From contig CM054113.1 of assembly GCA_028673005.1 (NCBI GenBank), forward strand, positions 211,287,504 to 211,351,503: DNA of 64,000 nt. The letters run 5' to 3'. The notes beneath the pieces are model-generated. The model saw nothing but the letters and a program-made list of their open reading frames with translations. It had not been told where the DNA came from and searched no databases. This document shows, piece by piece, positions 35,649 to 47,612 of the stretch. The DNA comes from Tanypteryx hageni. Its lineage: Eukaryota; Arthropoda; Insecta; Odonata; Petaluridae. Each line of letters opens with the position of its first letter. The stretch's first letter is position 1. Made by a program: the position numbers and the translations under genes.

Positions 35649-35905
35649 ACTTTCTCCATATACGAAGTATAGGGAAAGTATTGTTTTCATGAAAAAAATC
35701 GAAATACGTGTTTTAAGGTCTCCTGAACACGTTTTTTTTACTATTTTCACGGTGTCTATGACCGGAATTTTGTGGGTGCTCTAACTCAAAAACTATTAAT
35801 CAGGTCAACGCGAAATTTTATACTTGACATTTTTGTTAAAGGCAAAAGAACTGATTAATCTTTGGTAAAAATCGGTCACCCGGAAGTGGGTGTTTACTCT
35901 TGTCA
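35649..35905. repeat. Dispersed repeat with hairpin end
   Basis: The left edge 35649-35679 is a near-perfect hairpin (ACTTTC with GAAAGT, ATATAC with GTATAG). It is followed by phrases such as CTCAAAAACTATTAATCAGG and GGTCACCCGGAAGTGG, typical of dispersed invertebrate repeats. There is only one copy here, so limits and class are uncertain. Confidence 0.4.
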
Positions 35906-38900
35906 CATCAGTTTTTTTAAATTAGCTTTAATATTTGATAAAAGTAAAAAAGTACTGGAATAATAGTTGTAGGAAATTTAATTTGCTACAACCTTTGTTT
36001 GAGACATTTCCCCCTATAATGTATTGTTTAAGATATATCTTAAAAACTATTTTTTTAGCTGTCACAACCACACCACGTACCGGCGACTATTGAAAACATT
36101 TTACGCTTAGTTAGGTCATAGTAACGCTCCTTTTTATTTTCTTAATTTTTGGAGTTTCGTGGCTATATCCAATATCAGAAAGCTACGATTTGAGTTTATT
36201 TCTGTTCTTTGTCAAGTCTATTTTTTTCTCGCAGTACCTGGAAATATTTATTATCATTTAACCTATTTGGAATTTTTAGAAATATTACAGGTATAGAGAA
36301 AGTCACGTGGTGGCCGCATCAGATTTTTTTTAAATGTAAAAGATAACAGTTCCATAACCGCTAGCGGTTATTAATTATAAAAACTCTACTAAAATATTTT
36401 TGACGAATTATTCGACAATTTCGTTGAAAAATATAAAATTGAATGGTCGACCTTTTAAACGCGATATATTTCTAAGTATGATTTAGACGAAGTAATTCAT
36501 TATGAACCCATCCTTGACCTAATTATGATCCCCAATTAATCATGCTTTTATCGTTTAAGAATTTACAAAAAAACTCAATATTCAAACACAAAAAGTACAT
36601 TTAATCTAAAGGAACACATCCGGGAGATTTTTCTGTAGTACCAAGATGTAATCTCTCAATTATAGCGATCATAAAAATCGACACGTGGCTCTGAGATTTA
36701 CGATTCAAGCAAAGAAGTGAGAATATAACAAACATATTCTATGTCGTTTTATGTCTGCCCTCCGACTGCATAACACCCCGAGGAACTACGTAATTGTCCT
36801 CGCTTAGGAGGATGTAATAAGGAAGTTACCCATCGCCCTTCTCACTCCACAACTCTTTTTCCTCCCGCCAACTTCGCTGCTACTATTCATTCTTGATATC
36901 TTTCAGAAGACAACCGAAAATTCCGTCTCCAATAGCTGGTCTTTACGAGCGCGGGATGAAAAGAAACCAAGCCTAACATATTTGAAATAGGAAAGTATCT
37001 ATAAAATCACAAATAAGAAAGACCAATAAACAAGAATAATTTTCTATATTACTAAAATATGTTTCATGGATATTAAATTCCGGCATAATTCATATGAAAG
37101 GTTTGAAATTAATTAATTCTGTCTCTTTTGTTTTTTATCAAACAAGAAGACATTGTTATTTGTATCGCAATGTATGACGAACCAAAAGCAATGGCGCTTT
37201 GCCTTATAGACTGATAAAAAGCACATATTCACGAATAAGAACGTAATTAAGAATCGTGCGTTTTGTCAACACTTTATCTATATTTGTTACCATGGAGGAA
37301 GAGAGCGCGGGCAGAAGTATACTCTAGACGAATTTCCTTCAACGCGTTTTCCTCGTGAAATTTTTTTTCCTGGTCTCCCACAAGCAATCATTTCCCGGAA
37401 CACTTTGATTAGGTTCCATGAGAAGATACGCGCCTCGAGAAATGTGGAAATACCTGTTCAGCAATGGAGGAGGTACTCCTGTAATCTCGCAATGAGACTA
37501 CTTGATTACTCTAAAGATTAAGTCTTTCCTACGTTGGTTTAATACGTAACAAACGAAAAAATCCAAAATTACGCAATAATCGAGATTATATGTTTTCCTT
37601 GTGGTTTCATTGTCTTCGCACAGAATATAATTAGATGGAGGTGAAACAACATTTTGAAGCCGCGACCAACAAAAGATATACGCCCTTAGAGTGAAACAGT
37701 ATCGTATTAACATTTTGTTCTAATTACAGAATTAATTGAATCTGCTGATACTTACTAAATAAATTTTAAGATACTTTCGAAAAAAGTTCAATTTAATAAG
37801 TTCGCTAATCTAAATTAGACGCTTTTTGTATATCCCCAGAGTTAAAAATAACTATAAGGAAAGTAAACATTTCCTTCCTGTATTTACGCATTCTAGAAGT
37901 AAGAAATGTTCCAGCGTTCGATATCCTGGTGATAATACTACCGGAGGCTTGAATGTTCCAGCCGGTATGGCAGATGTAGAAAATATCCCGCCTTAAATTC
38001 ACCTCACTTTAAAGCACCATCGGCGTAACTCTGAAGGTAAATTCGTCACAGAATCATAGTTTTCTCGTAAAAAGCGCTGAATATTACAAAAAAGCGTAAA
38101 TGCACCTTCCTCGTTCGACGTCTCATTTGCAAATATTAACTCCCTGCATAAAATTACCGCCAGAATATTTTTCACGTTCGACTCTCAAGGCAGCGATACG
38201 GAAGGCGTGACTTTTTCATGAATAAATAGACTGTTCATAAGTTAACTGCTGCCCAAGGGCCACCTATGGCCTCCCAGGAGCCCTCGAGTTTCCTCCATAG
38301 CATTTTTTCTCTTTTTCGATTAAAATGCAGTTCGCTAAAAAACTGATTTCTTCTCCATGGAATTCGCGAGTAGGAAATGAAACGAAAGAAATGTTTCATT
38401 CAATTGCATCTCGTATTCTGAATTTTTGCGTATGTAATCAACTTCGGCCCGAATATAAAAAAGGTCATCGCTGGCGTATATCAATGCAGTAAGCATGCGC
38501 TTCCTTTTTGAATGCTAATATATTTGTTGAATTGATGTGAAATAAACTTAGCCCCCGTGATTACGCATGAATTGACTCCGAACAAGGTTATGTGTCATAA
38601 GACGTGAAATTGTGGAAAAAATACATCAATCCGTAACAACTTACGAAGCAGGCATTAGAGGCGGTCGCAAATGAATAACGGCGCGCGTCACCCTCGCTCT
38701 GGAAGACGTCCGAATCGCCGTAGACGCTGCGTGAAGAGTGCGCAGGTGTCGCGTCTCCTGCAGTTAACTCGAGAGGGATCGCGTCGTGCCGCGATCGTAA
38801 AAAATATATTACGTCTCCTCGCAGTTGCCGCGTTCCAATACACAATTTTCCGCCGCGTCCGCTCAGTCCCCTCATTCAAACACTTCGGCCATATTTTTGT

Positions 38901-39099
38901 TCTCACCTCAATCATTTCTCTTCCGTCGTTACATCCTCAAAGAGGCATTCCTTCGAAAAAATGTTACCGTCTATCCTCTACCTCTTTTTCCTTTCGTTCT
39001 AGCCATCCCTATGTTTCTCTTACGACCTTTTTTTCTCACACTGGCTCTCTTTATGCCTTTTCCTTGCTACTCCCTCTATACGATTTTCTCCCGTTTTAT
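35906..39099. other. Long AT-rich stretch
   Basis: No gene recognised in 3.2 kb. Part 38650-38860 is CpG-rich with no recognisable protein on either strand. Confidence 0.4.
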
Positions 39100-40160
39100 C
39101 TATCTATTCCTAGATAGGTTTACGTCCCTCTTCTTTCCTCTCCTCTCCCTTGGTCCGTTCGTTCTCATTCTCTTTGGTTCTCAATCCCCCACACCTCTCT
39201 CTTTCTTATAATTTCTCCTCACTCTCCCTTTAGTCTTCATTCCTACTCTATCTACTCTCTCTTCATCTCGTCTACCTCTTTTTCTCTTAATACCTCTCCT
39301 CACTTCTCTCTCCTTCCCTATATCTCTCTTCTTATCTCTCTCCTTACCTTTCTCTCTCCTTACCTATCTCCCTCCTTACCTATCTCTCTCATTACCTATC
39401 TCTCGCATTACCTATCTCTCTCCTTACCTCTCTCTCCTTACCTATCTCTCTCATTACCTATCTCTCTCCTTACCTCTCTCTCCTTACCTTTCTTTCTCCT
39501 TGCCTATCTCCCTCCTTACCTATCTCTCTCCTTACCTATCTCTCTCATTACCTATCTCTCTCCTTACCTCTCATTACCTATCTCTCTCCTTACCCATCTC
39601 TCTCATTACCTATCTCCTTACCTATCTCTCTCCTTACCTATCTCTCTCCTTACATATCTCCCTCCTTACCTATCTCCTTCCTTACATATCTCTCTCCTTA
39701 CCTATCTCTCTCATTACCTATCTCTCTCATTACCTATCTCTCTCCTTACCTCTCTTTCTCTCCTTACCTATCTCTCTCCTTCCCTATCTCTCTCCTTACC
39801 TCTCTCCCTCTCTCCTTACCTCTCTCTCTCATTTCCTATCACCTCTCTCCCTCTCTTCTTACCTCTCTCTTCGCCTCTCTCCCTGCTTACCTCTAACTCT
39901 CCCTGGATGGTTAGGTGGAAGAGGGGGCTACTTAGCCTCAACCTCGCCAATAAAGACATTTTTCTTTCTTTCCTTACCTCTCTCTCCTTACCTCTCTCTC
40001 CTTATCTCTCTCTCCTTATCTCTCTTTCTCTCTCCTTACCTCTCTCTCTCTCCTTTCCTCTCTCTCTCCTCTCCTGATTCATCCCTTCCCCCTTTCCTCT
40101 CATTATCTATCATTCATCTTCTACGTTATCTTCTCTCTTTCTCCTATTCTCCCACTCCTC
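39100..40160. repeat. Polypyrimidine tract with 16-bp minisatellite
   Basis: Throughout about 39340-39860 the sequence is a degenerate tandem array with a 16-bp period, unit TTACCTATCTCTCTCN. Units with CCT or CAT between blocks alternate and some units are shortened. A non-repetitive interruption lies at about 39895-39965. Because 16 is not a multiple of 3, the open frame across it reads as a 16-residue Leu/Ser/Tyr repeat and is not a gene. Confidence 0.85.
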
Positions 40161-40181
40161 GATTATCTTGCCCTCCTAAAC

Positions 40182-40322
40182 CTTTCCACTCGCCTTTCTG
40201 AGACAAATTTAAACGACGCTCCATAACCAGCTCGAAAGAGACGCATGTCGTTAAAAGCGAGATCTCCGTCCTTGTTAATGTCACGACGACTGAGCCACTC
40301 TCTCAATTTGTGCATTCCTCCT
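40182..40322 (-). CDS. Candidate exon with one EF-hand calcium-binding loop
   Basis: A minus-strand exon-like segment begins after CTTGCAG (40329-40323) and ends at a possible AAAG/GTTTAG donor near 40182. The translation includes MHKLREWLSRRDINKDGDLAF followed by NDMRLFRAGYG. DINKDGDLAFND fits an EF-hand loop: Asp at 1, Asn at 3, Asp at 5, Gly at 6, Leu at 8 and acidic at 12 (Asp in place of the usual Glu). The segment before it is a plausible E-helix, and MRLFRAGYG a plausible F-helix start. The donor is uncertain; a GC donor at 40193 is possible. EF-hands usually come in pairs and no second one is visible, so neighbouring exons should lie outside. CT-rich DNA surrounds it. The protein family is not recognised. 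Confidence 0.45.
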
Positions 40323-40440
40323 CTGCAAGATCCTCTTTCTCTCTCCGTCTCTCTCACTCTTTCTTTCACTCCCATTCTCCATCCCTCTCTGCTTCTTACC
40401 TCTCTCTCTCTCTCCACCCTCTCACATTTCCTCTCTTCCT

Positions 40441-41699
40441 TTTATTCAACGCCAGGATTCCTATATGTTACAGGTAACGGTCGTTTACGACTTGCGGTAT
40501 TTTGACCATAATGATGGGAAATTCTGTTATGCGTGGGCATCGTTTCCACATTTTAATGGTCGGCTTTACGGAGGAAATTCTAAAACAGACGCAAGAAAAG
40601 GGATCGCGTTACGGATTTTAATAACTTGCGCGATCGTATTTTGTATTTTCTGTATTTCGACGATTTAAAAAAAAATGTTTATAATGGGAACTGCCTCGCC
40701 AGTGTGTATAAGAGCGTTGAAAATTCATATGGAATGATGCGAAGGATAATTACCAGCACTCCTAACGTAATTAAGCGGCGTTTGGCAACCATTCAAACGT
40801 TTCATGCCCGATTAGATAAACGACGGCATACCGTTTCGTCTTCGTTATTATTTTTTCCAATTCGAGATTAAATAAAGAGCGAACGTAATGTGATGGGTAA
40901 AGTGTTCTAATTAAGAAAATTAAACCAATTTCTCCTAAGGTCATTCACAGGAAATTCTTTTTAGTTCTAAACGCTTCTCGCTCGAGATCATTAATAGTAG
41001 GTTTTCAGTTGCAGTAAAATGATCGCTGCAATAAATGGCAATTTCTAGTCATATTTTACCACGGATGGAAACGTGTTTGACATAGGATCTGCAGTGTTAA
41101 ATGCAATGCTGAATTACTGGTACGGAGTGTTTAAATCATATATCGACTTGTTCATATTTATTCTCTTTCGACATCGAAATAATTATAAATAACACATTAT
41201 TGATTGTACTATATGTTGGTTATATATCTCTCCGCAAGCATACTCTTATTTTTCGCCAATATTTAGCTATTTTAGAATAACTCATGGAATCTTTTTCCTA
41301 ATGCCACAATTATATAGATATAAAAAAGATAAATATCATTGATAGAACCCGAGTAGTAGTAGTAGAAGTAAGAAGACATGAATGTTTTTTTGTTCGACCA
41401 GATCTGCGACACATTTGTATTCGCTTAAATTTCGTAAACAGAACCAAAATAAATTTACAATTTCTTTTGGAAATCATTGCCGAAAATGATTGTGGCATTG
41501 TATAAAACACTGGCATTTGATATAATTAATTGTGACAGGTAATCTTGATTTCTATAACAGGTATCTGACAGATACATAGATTAGAATATGTCATTCAATC
41601 GTAAATGTGCATCTTTAGTTTAAAATGTAAAATTTTGGGCCTTGAGGAAAACAATATTGAATTTCGTTTCATCATTCGAGCACTGTAAGAAAATATAAT
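40441..41699. other. Non-coding stretch, nothing recognised
   Basis: AT-rich. A 67-codon plus frame at 40465-40668 has mixed composition but no recognised motif. Confidence 0.35.
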
Positions 41700-41700
41700 T

Positions 41701-42525
41701 GACTAGCGTAGTTGCCCGTCAAATATGACGGGTATGCGTGAATTAAGTAAGTTCAAATTGAAATAAAAATTAATGAAACCAACATTTATAGCCATAAAAA
41801 GTAAACAATAATTATAAAATTCACATAATTGAGTGTTCCAGAAAGTGAAAATAGTTATGGGCGAATAGAAATCGTATGACAAAGAAATACATTACCCTAT
41901 ATAATTCTCATACGCCCAAAATTATTTTTAATTTATTAAACATTTAATTTTGTCTCGATCTCTCCATCTTTGTCTCTCTCTCCGTCTTTCTTTCTTCCTC
42001 TCTCTCTCGTATTAAAGAATTCAAAGCACGCATTCCTTACGCATAGAGTATAAGGATTAAGGTGACAATACATTCTGGAGGTTTAACAATGACACGGTCG
42101 GCAAGGGAACATATAGTTAAAAAGCTTAAAATTTTCAAATAAATACAATGTAAATGTAAAACTTGAGCGATTTTGTATCGTAGGCAAAATGTGACGATAA
42201 GAATAAGAAACAGTATTTATTTTTCTTTAAAACGGTATGGGTCCGAAGATGTTAGGTGAATTATTTATAATTTTAATTTGCAAAAAGTAAAATCCTGTAA
42301 GTCGAAAAATCGCTTTTTACGTGTTATCTTATGGGAAATGGCACCCCCCTTCCCTTCCCCCTCTCCCACAAAAAATCATAATTCTGGCCCTGAGATGCAC
42401 ATCTCCATAGTCCCATTAGTAAGTGTACCAAGTTTTAATTCTAAGTTTCTTGGTTTTTGATATATGCTGTCCACACACACACACACATAGCCTTTTATTA
42501 ATATCTTTACTATAGACTATAGATT
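41701..42525. mobile_element. Unclassified dispersed repeat
   Basis: The left end GACTAGCGTAGTTGCCCGTC is followed by a complementary TGACGGG, forming a small hairpin. The right end has GTACCAAGTTTTAATTCTAAG, then a (CA)n run at 42473-42487 and an AT-rich tail. These two ends resemble a repeat family common in invertebrate genomes, with a left end of this type and a right end of ACCAAGTTT followed by a CA microsatellite. A CT run interrupts at 41955-42010. No coding sequence is seen. Confidence 0.45.
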
Positions 42526-43795
42526 AGGTATTAGGAATTGTTTATAACGGTTGTCACGTAGATTGTTAATCCAACAATACGCTCATTCCCGTGTTATTTA
42601 AATGGGAAAAAATTAAGAGAGAAAAACTTTTTAAAATAAAAAATTCCGCTTAACTTTTTATTGCGGTTAAAATGGCACCTTCTTCTTGCTTCTACGTTCT
42701 GTAGTTGTTGCGTTATAAATGCGCAAACATACAAACAAATTCTTCAAAATATTTATGGTAGAGATTACCATACTACCGGAGGAAAATTCAACTGGTTGAT
42801 TTATTTTCACTTCCACGTAGAGGCATTGGGCAACATTGACCGGACGATATTTTGAGTGCAACTTTAACTGAAGTGTAACTTCTTTAATAATTCGCTTAAA
42901 TCATGTTTCGAAGATTGAAACTTCTGAGATTGCTTAACAGTCCCCACTATTGTATGAGTTACCCGAGATTTTTGCCCTCTTTTGTTTTTCATCGTTAATG
43001 ACGAAGCATTATTAGAATGAACTGGCATGTTATGGACAGATAGTTTCAAAACCTCCGATATTTTTAATCTCGTTAACGTATATAGGTGGGTCGTTCCTGC
43101 AACAAACATGGAGGCAAAGCGATCAGATTATACGGTATCAACAGATGGTTGTAAAAAGCCGAATTTCACTCCCATCCCAAAAAAACACCAGCTGCAAAAT
43201 CTTAGCGGGCATAACTCATCAGACTACACGCCAATCTTCCGCAGACTTTATGAACTTTAAACATCCGGCCGTTGGGAGTCTCATTACTCTCGCGTGCCAC
43301 GCAATTGAATGTCTTTTCTCCGTACAGTAGTTACTCTAACACACACTCTTCATAACGGCCTTTTCATTAAATGATGCTTTGGCAGCACTTGAACGCTGTA
43401 TGACAAAGCGAAACCAACGGAATCGCGAGCCGTACATTTGTGTTATTTATACGACGTAACAACAAACCTTTCCTTCCGCCGATAATGTGACTGGTACGTC
43501 ATAAAAAAGTGGCATTTGTCTGCCTCATGTCGATTACCGAATAAAAAAGTACTTTGACACATCGCCGCGAGTCGGCTGCTTTAAAAAGCTTCCCTCCCTC
43601 ACCCGGATTAAAAATAACATTCGGCAAGTTATTCCGAAGCTCTTGAGAATTTTCTTGGGACGGACAGAAAGTGATTCCCTTCCATTAACAAAACGTCGCA
43701 ACCCCGAATTCAACCCTTTTAGCCAACCCGCATCCATTCCACGGGGAAGAAACTAGCTTCGGTCGAAATTAGCAAATTCGCACTACTCTGCTATA
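42526..43795. other. Non-coding stretch, nothing recognised
   Basis: No exon or recurring repeat recognised. Confidence 0.4.
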
Positions 43796-44445
43796 TCTTT
43801 CCCGTCCGCCCTTCTCCCATCCCATCTCGCAGACTCATTCCTCTCCAACTCTCCCCATCCCTCTCTCTTTTCATCTCTCTCTTCCTTTTCTTCCTCTTTC
43901 GCTAAATTCTCTCTCCCTCGCCCCTCTTTCCCCCCTCCCCCTTCTTTCGCCAACTATTCCTCTCCCAGCCTCCGCATAGTCTCTTGAGAGCGGCGTCGTG
44001 CGGCTGGGATTATAGCCGTTATGAATCAAGTGCATCCACACACACAAATCACTCAGTTATGGATCCTCGTTATAATGGCCTGCAGGGGCTCCAGGTCCTC
44101 TCCCCTCTCTCCCTTCCTCCCTCCATTCCTCTCTCCCCCTATATCTCTCCGGCTTTCTCTACGCATGCGCGCAACACCCCTACCTCCTCCTCCCTCTCTC
44201 CCGCCGCGGACCACCTCCTCCTCTCCCATTTTTTTTTATCTCTCCACCACCATCACTCTCTTTCACTTCGATATCCTCCTTTCCCCTTTCCTCTCCCTTC
44301 CATATTCCTATCTCTTTCTCTCTCTTTCTCTTCTTCCCACGCTTCGTACTCGTATCTCTCTTTCTCTCGACGTGCCTAACTTTTTCATGCGCCACGCCCT
44401 CTTGTCTAAGCCTCTCTCTGTCTCTTGGTTCTTCTTTCGCTGTCT
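43796..44445. repeat. Polypyrimidine tract, interrupted
   Basis: CT-rich at 43796-43975 and 44090-44445, separated by about 110 bp of ordinary sequence. Confidence 0.7.
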
Positions 44446-44750
44446 CAGTCTTTGCCTAATTTGTTCGATATGGCATCTCTCTAAGGTCGGAATACTTTGA
44501 TACCACCTGTTTTCTCTCGTCGATGCCTTGAGATAGGTTGGTAACAGTATTAACTTGAAGCTTTTGCGGTTTCCTTGGTCACAAATAAACTCAGGTGTTG
44601 TGAGATGTTTCTCCTCCTCACAAATATTCGACCCAACCGATTTCCGATTTGACCATTGCGGTATTTCGATCGAATTATCGCGACTAGTCAAAAATATAAT
44701 AAAATTTTAATGACGCTTCTCAGGTAATTCAGAGCTTGGATAATACACCA

Positions 44751-44895
44751 CAGGGGTGACTAATTGGTATTCCAAGTTAAGTATACGATGCCTTACGTGC
44801 ATGAAGATAGTCACCCCATGTTCAAAGGTTCAAGGAGATGCACATTAACCTCATGAAGAGCCGCATGCGGCTCAGGAGCCGGTTAGCCACCACTG
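44751..44895. mobile_element. hAT-type MITE, 145 bp
   Basis: The ends CAGGGGTGACTAATTGG and CCGGTTAGCCACCACTG are imperfect inverted repeats of hAT form. GAGCCGCATGCGGCTC near the right end is a perfect 16-bp palindrome. The flanking octamers ATACACCA and ATGTATTA differ at four sites, all transitions, which fits a decayed 8-bp duplication. No coding capacity. Confidence 0.7.
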
Positions 44896-46079
44896 ATGTA
44901 TTAACTTCAAAAAAATCTTTTGAAATTCTACCTGAATGTTTACGCGAATAAAATAAAGCTTTCTCTGACAAAAGAGTACATAACATACGTTGTGGAAAAT
45001 AAAATCTAAAATACGTGGTATTGAAATTTCTCAATGATTAAATTTAAAGGCAAAGCTCGTAAAGCTTACCAGAACCGTAAAAGTGATCAGTAAAAATAAG
45101 CCCAATGTTTACTTCATTAAGTAACGAAATAATCGTGAGTTATTCCAATTTAACTCTTACCACATGCAGCTCATGAATATCATAATCAGGGAACATTTTA
45201 TCAAACAACAAACGCCAAAGAATACAGAAATATAATTATATTATCCCGTAATTTCAGTAAATAAAATTTCATTAATGGCAAAGCAATAAAAAGTCAAAAC
45301 TAAATTTAAATAACAAATTTCATGCCAGGATAAACTTGAGCAATTTTCCAAAAATCCATCCTCAAATTCAAAATGAAGCTTTAAGGAATAGCTTCAGTAT
45401 AGCGCAAAATTCCAAAATTCTTATCCCAGAATTGAGCAAAAAAATCTGATTTATTGATAACTTTACGACTCTCGGTGAAATCCAAAGGCGATAAAACCGA
45501 TCTAAATATCATATCTCGCTGATCGGACAGAAAAAGAGCCTTCCAAAGGCATTGGAGAGGACGCATTCGGACACGAGTATAGCATCGAGAGAGAGCGAGA
45601 GGAAAAACGATACAAATTGCGCTAAGGAGGGAACAGATTTCGAACCGCTGCAATCGTAAAATAAACGTCAGCTCGAAGACATCGCTTACAACCAATCCAA
45701 CCCCTCTAGATACTTTACGTAAAACTAAATCTCCCTCAACGTCGTCCCGTTTCTGCAAGAAATACAAAAGTATCGGTACCAAATACTTTCGCCAGTGGAA
45801 ATACGATTTCGTACCACCCACATATCTCTCTCCCCTTTCCTTTCACTCCCTTAACCATCCCGAAGTCACGATTCCGTCCAAAGAGATAGAAAGAGAGAGA
45901 ATCCCTCACACATACACACACAACATCCACAAATGGTTTCTCCCCCTTACTTTTTTATTATGAAAGATCCTTGACGCTTCGAGCTGGATATCTATCCTGT
46001 CCTAGTTTTTGATGTAGCTTCGAATCCCACGCATTCCACACCGAGTCACGTCTCGACCGTGTATGTCACGAAGATGAGA
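44896..46079. other. Non-coding stretch, nothing convincing
   Basis: AT-rich to about 45360. A 146-codon minus frame at 45381-45821 is the longest open frame of ordinary composition in the window, but I recognise no domain and see no strong splice borders. Confidence 0.35.
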
Positions 46080-47225
46080 ATAACACTTCCCCCACCTCCC
46101 CAACGCTCCCCAACGCTCCCCAACGCTCCCCAACCCTGGGCCCTCATCCTCAGCGAAGCCGAACCAACCCATTCTCCGGACCTCTCTCTACCTCCTCCTC
46201 CCTCAACCCTTAACACCCGTATAACCCCTCCGTCTCCCTCTCTCTCTCGACCTCCGATCTCTTCCTCCTCTACCTCCTACCACAACGGACTGCCTCCACG
46301 CTTCCCTCAGGGGCCCCACCCATCGCTATCCTCCACCCCATTTGCTTTCTCTCCCTTCCACTCTCTTCCCGAATGATTCCTCCTTTCTCTCCCGTTTCCC
46401 TCTCTCCTACTTTCTCTCCCCTCTCTCTACTCTCTCATCTCTCTCCTTTCTCCCAGACGCCTCGGCCGAACCGACACCTCAACCCCTCCGGGAGTCTCGA
46501 CGACACGCGTTAGCCGCCGCATCCTACCCTCTCCCCGGCTACCTTCTCCCCTCTCCTCCCACTCCTTTCCCACTCCTCCGACATCCTATTCCCCGGAGAC
46601 GACCCAAGATTCCTCGTCTCCTTTCCCTAAAAAAAATGCCTCCACTCTAATAAAAAAATGGAAGAATAAGTCGCGCAAGGCAGCGAATCCAACCCTATCT
46701 TGGAGCGGAGAAGAGGAGAGCGCTCTTTCTCTCTTCTCCCTTCTCTCCCCCTTCCATTGCTCCTTATTCCACCTGTTCCCATCTCTTTTAACATCCTCGC
46801 CTACCTCAGTCCTATCCAATCCTTCACTCCTTTTTGCCTATCCCTGCCCTGCCTACCCTGGCATCTCTCTCTCTCTCCCTCCCTTCCCCACTCCCTCCCC
46901 CCCCCTCCCCGCCCAACATCCTCCGAGCCCTGTCTGTCGTGTAAATCACACCACGGGTGTCGCAGATAGTAGGCCGTTAATCAATGGAGAGGGATGCAAA
47001 TGTTGTGGTCCTCACAGGAGGCCTATGTGAGTCCTGCCTCCACCTCCGAGATACGGGCTCCTTCCCCTCTCCCCCTCCCTCTCTCCCCTCCCTCTCTCCC
47101 CCTCCCCCTCCCCCCCCTTCATCTCCCCCTCCCTCTCTGCCAACCCTCTCTCCCCTTCCTCTCCACCTCCCGCTTCTTTTTTTCCCGACCATCACCACGC
47201 CGCGTGTGTGTCTCTCTCGTGAGAT
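46080..47225. repeat. Polypyrimidine tracts with 10-bp tandem repeat
   Basis: CT-rich at 46080-46605, 46715-46920 and 47040-47175. At 46097-46136 four tandem copies of CTCCCCAACG-type units occur. Long C-runs at 46895-46910 and 47095-47120 make the minus strand a G-quadruplex candidate. Confidence 0.75.
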
Positions 47226-47499
47226 AGTCAACCCCTTCCGAATAATTTTCCGCCCTATCCCTTCCGCGTGACCGCTGCCCTCCTCGTCAGATAAAACACG
47301 TATCGTAGCCTATTAGGCGAGCTCGCGCGCACTTTTTCGCGAGGAGAGAAAAAATTATGTGATGCCGTCTATCGAGAAGGGGCCGTATTTTTTTAAAGAC
47401 AGGATTCCCCGGCTGAATTATTATTTGAGCTGTGGAAGGGTATGGAAACTTAACCTACCTCAAATGAAAAGCAAATTAAAGTTACGAGCTACGCGGGGA

Positions 47500-47612
47500 G
47501 CGAGAGGAGAGAGAGAGGGAGAGAGAGAACGGTGGGATTCTCTGGGAAAGACAGGGAGAGAATTAAAGAAAGAGAGAGGAAGAGAGAATTGGAGAGAGAG
47601 AGAGACGAGTTG
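47500..47612. repeat. Polypurine (GA) tract
   Basis: GA-rich with (GA)n runs at 47508-47528 and 47590-47605. Confidence 0.75.

Noticed and set aside
39340..39860. A CRISPR array
   Set aside because: Tandem units have no unique spacers and the DNA is clearly eukaryotic.
39500..40201. Longest plus-strand open frames, such as 233 codons of Leu/Ser/Tyr-rich sequence
   Set aside because: They follow from the CT-rich 16-bp minisatellite. Composition and periodicity explain them, and there is no start context, domain or splice signal.
45381..45821. A 146-codon minus frame of ordinary composition
   Set aside because: No recognised domain, no convincing splice borders and an AT-rich codon pattern like its surroundings. 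It may deserve a database search but is not supported as a gene here.
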